NCBI RefSeq assembly: GCF_900112525.1
Contig: NZ_FOMD01000004.1
Span: forward strand, 248,001 to 312,000
From: Klenkia taihuensis
GTDB taxonomy: Bacteria > Actinomycetota > Actinomycetes > Mycobacteriales > Geodermatophilaceae
Length of the DNA: 64,000 bases
Reading direction: 5' to 3'
The notes below the pieces were generated by a model that had not been told where the DNA came from, did not search any database, and worked only from the letters and a program-made list of their open reading frames with translations. This document shows positions 63,354 to 64,000 of the stretch, one piece after another (position 1 is the first letter of the stretch; the number at the start of each line of letters is the position of its first letter). The translations under genes were made by a program, and so were the position numbers.

Positions 63354-64000
63354 GTGGCTCGACGGAGCAAGCTCGCGCGGACCGCCGCGCTCGGGGTCCT
63401 GGCCGTGCTCACCCTCGCCGGGTGCGACCTGAACAACGAGTTCTGGCGGTTCGGGTGGCCCGAGGGCGTCACCGACCAGGCCGAGCAGATGCGTCACCTG
63501 TGGACCGGCTCGGTCATCGCGGCGCTGGTCGTCGGCTTCGCCGTCTGGGGCCTGATCTTCTGGTCGATGATCCGCCATCGGAAGCGCGGCGACGAGCTGC
63601 CGAAGCAGACGGCGTACAACCTGCCGCTGGAGATCGTCTACACGATCATCCCGTTCGTCATGATCGCGGTGCTGTTCTTCTACACCGTCGTCGTGCAGAA
63701 CCGGGTCCAGGAGCGCAGCAACGACCCCGACGTGACGATCGCGGTCAACGCGTTCAAGTGGAACTGGCAGTTCGTCTACCCGCAGACCACCGAGTCCAAC
63801 GGTGGCACGCCGGTCAGCACGACCGGGTCCAGCACCGAGATCCCGATCCTGGTGGTCCCGGTCGACCAGACCATCCGGTTCGAGGTCGCCTCGGCCGACG
63901 TCATCCACTCGTTCTGGGTGCCGGAGTTCCTCTTCAAGCTCGACGTCATCCCGGGCAACGAGAACGGCCGCGACAACGTCTTCGAGGTGACCGTCCGCGA
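63354..64000 (+). CDS. ctaC: cytochrome c oxidase subunit II (3' truncated)
   Basis: The first 215 codons of subunit II of the aa3 oxidase. An N-terminal signal with lipobox LAGCD suggests a lipidated Cys, and two membrane helices follow (SVIAALVVGFAVWGLIFW and LEIVYTIIPFVMIAVLFFY). The cupredoxin domain begins with VNAFKWNWQF and includes VIHSFWVPEF, holding the first CuA His; the Cys-rich rest of the CuA site lies beyond the window. GTG 63354 has AAGGAGG 9 bases upstream. Confidence 0.94.
   Translation, partial: MARRSKLARTAALGVLAVLTLAGCDLNNEFWRFGWPEGVTDQAEQMRHLWTGSVIAALVVGFAVWGLIFWSMIRHRKRGDELPKQTAYNLPLEIVYTIIPFVMIAVLFFYTVVVQNRVQERSNDPDVTIAVNAFKWNWQFVYPQTTESNGGTPVSTTGSSTEIPILVVPVDQTIRFEVASADVIHSFWVPEFLFKLDVIPGNENGRDNVFEVTVR

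Overview
The window comes from a very GC-rich, aerobic actinobacterium. Codon usage, GTG starts, coenzyme F420 enzymes, a GlnE-regulated glutamine synthetase, an actinobacterial-type RNase P RNA and a Tad pilus locus all point that way. Soluble chemoreceptor plus pilus genes, and the protein types overall, suggest a Geodermatophilaceae-like member (Blastococcus, Modestobacter, Geodermatophilus); that family assignment is inference. From about 20 kb onward the gene content resembles the Mycobacterium tuberculosis panB-glnA2-glnE-glnA1-lipA-lipB-dlaT-pepB-gcvT-HesB-asnB-ctaC neighbourhood, so this half is conserved core chromosome.

Layout. 1-7 kb: the 3' end of an MFS exporter, two hydrolases, an NmrA-like protein divergent from a TetR regulator across a perfect 12-bp inverted repeat, cutC, the RNase P RNA gene (rnpB, 4969-5381), an SDR and a VOC protein. 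7.1-14.9 kb: a Tad/Flp pilus locus (prepilin peptidase, Flp pilin, TadE, TadG-like, CpaB, CpaE, CpaF, TadB, TadC), largely translationally coupled. 15-21 kb: small proteins, thioesterase, ChaB, M24 peptidase, a diguanylate cyclase, an F420:NADP reductase, a low-complexity secreted protein and panB. 21-33 kb: L,D-transpeptidase, then the nitrogen-assimilation block (glnA2, amidotransferase, glnE, glnA1) with a CDGSH protein / haem-oxygenase-like pair and a soluble chemoreceptor inserted. 33-46 kb: aminotransferase, DUF4191, lipA, a repeat protein, a WYL regulator divergent from a TIGR03086 gene, leuS and lipB. 46-64 kb: atypical kinase, TIGR01777, sucB-lpdA, pepA/gcvT, a four-gene membrane stress-type cluster, erpA, asnB, and the 5' end of ctaC.

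How it fits together. lipB and lipA make the lipoyl cofactor used by the E2 protein (sucB), which lpdA re-oxidises; gcvT belongs to the other lipoate-dependent complex, glycine cleavage. GlnE can adenylylate GlnA1, which carries the target tyrosine (Tyr406), while GlnA2 lacks it. Upstream of glnA1 four GlnR-like pentamers sit at exact 11-bp intervals.

Most notable: leuS is preceded by what looks like a complete ribosome-mediated attenuator: a short leader peptide with three consecutive leucine codons, a hairpin over its stop codon, and an intrinsic terminator with a T6 tract just before the gene. Many genes here share a leaderless promoter layout (TAnnnT, 6-7 bases, then ATG or GTG), and the leader peptide follows the same rule. 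No tRNA genes, CRISPR arrays, insertion sequences or prophage genes were seen.
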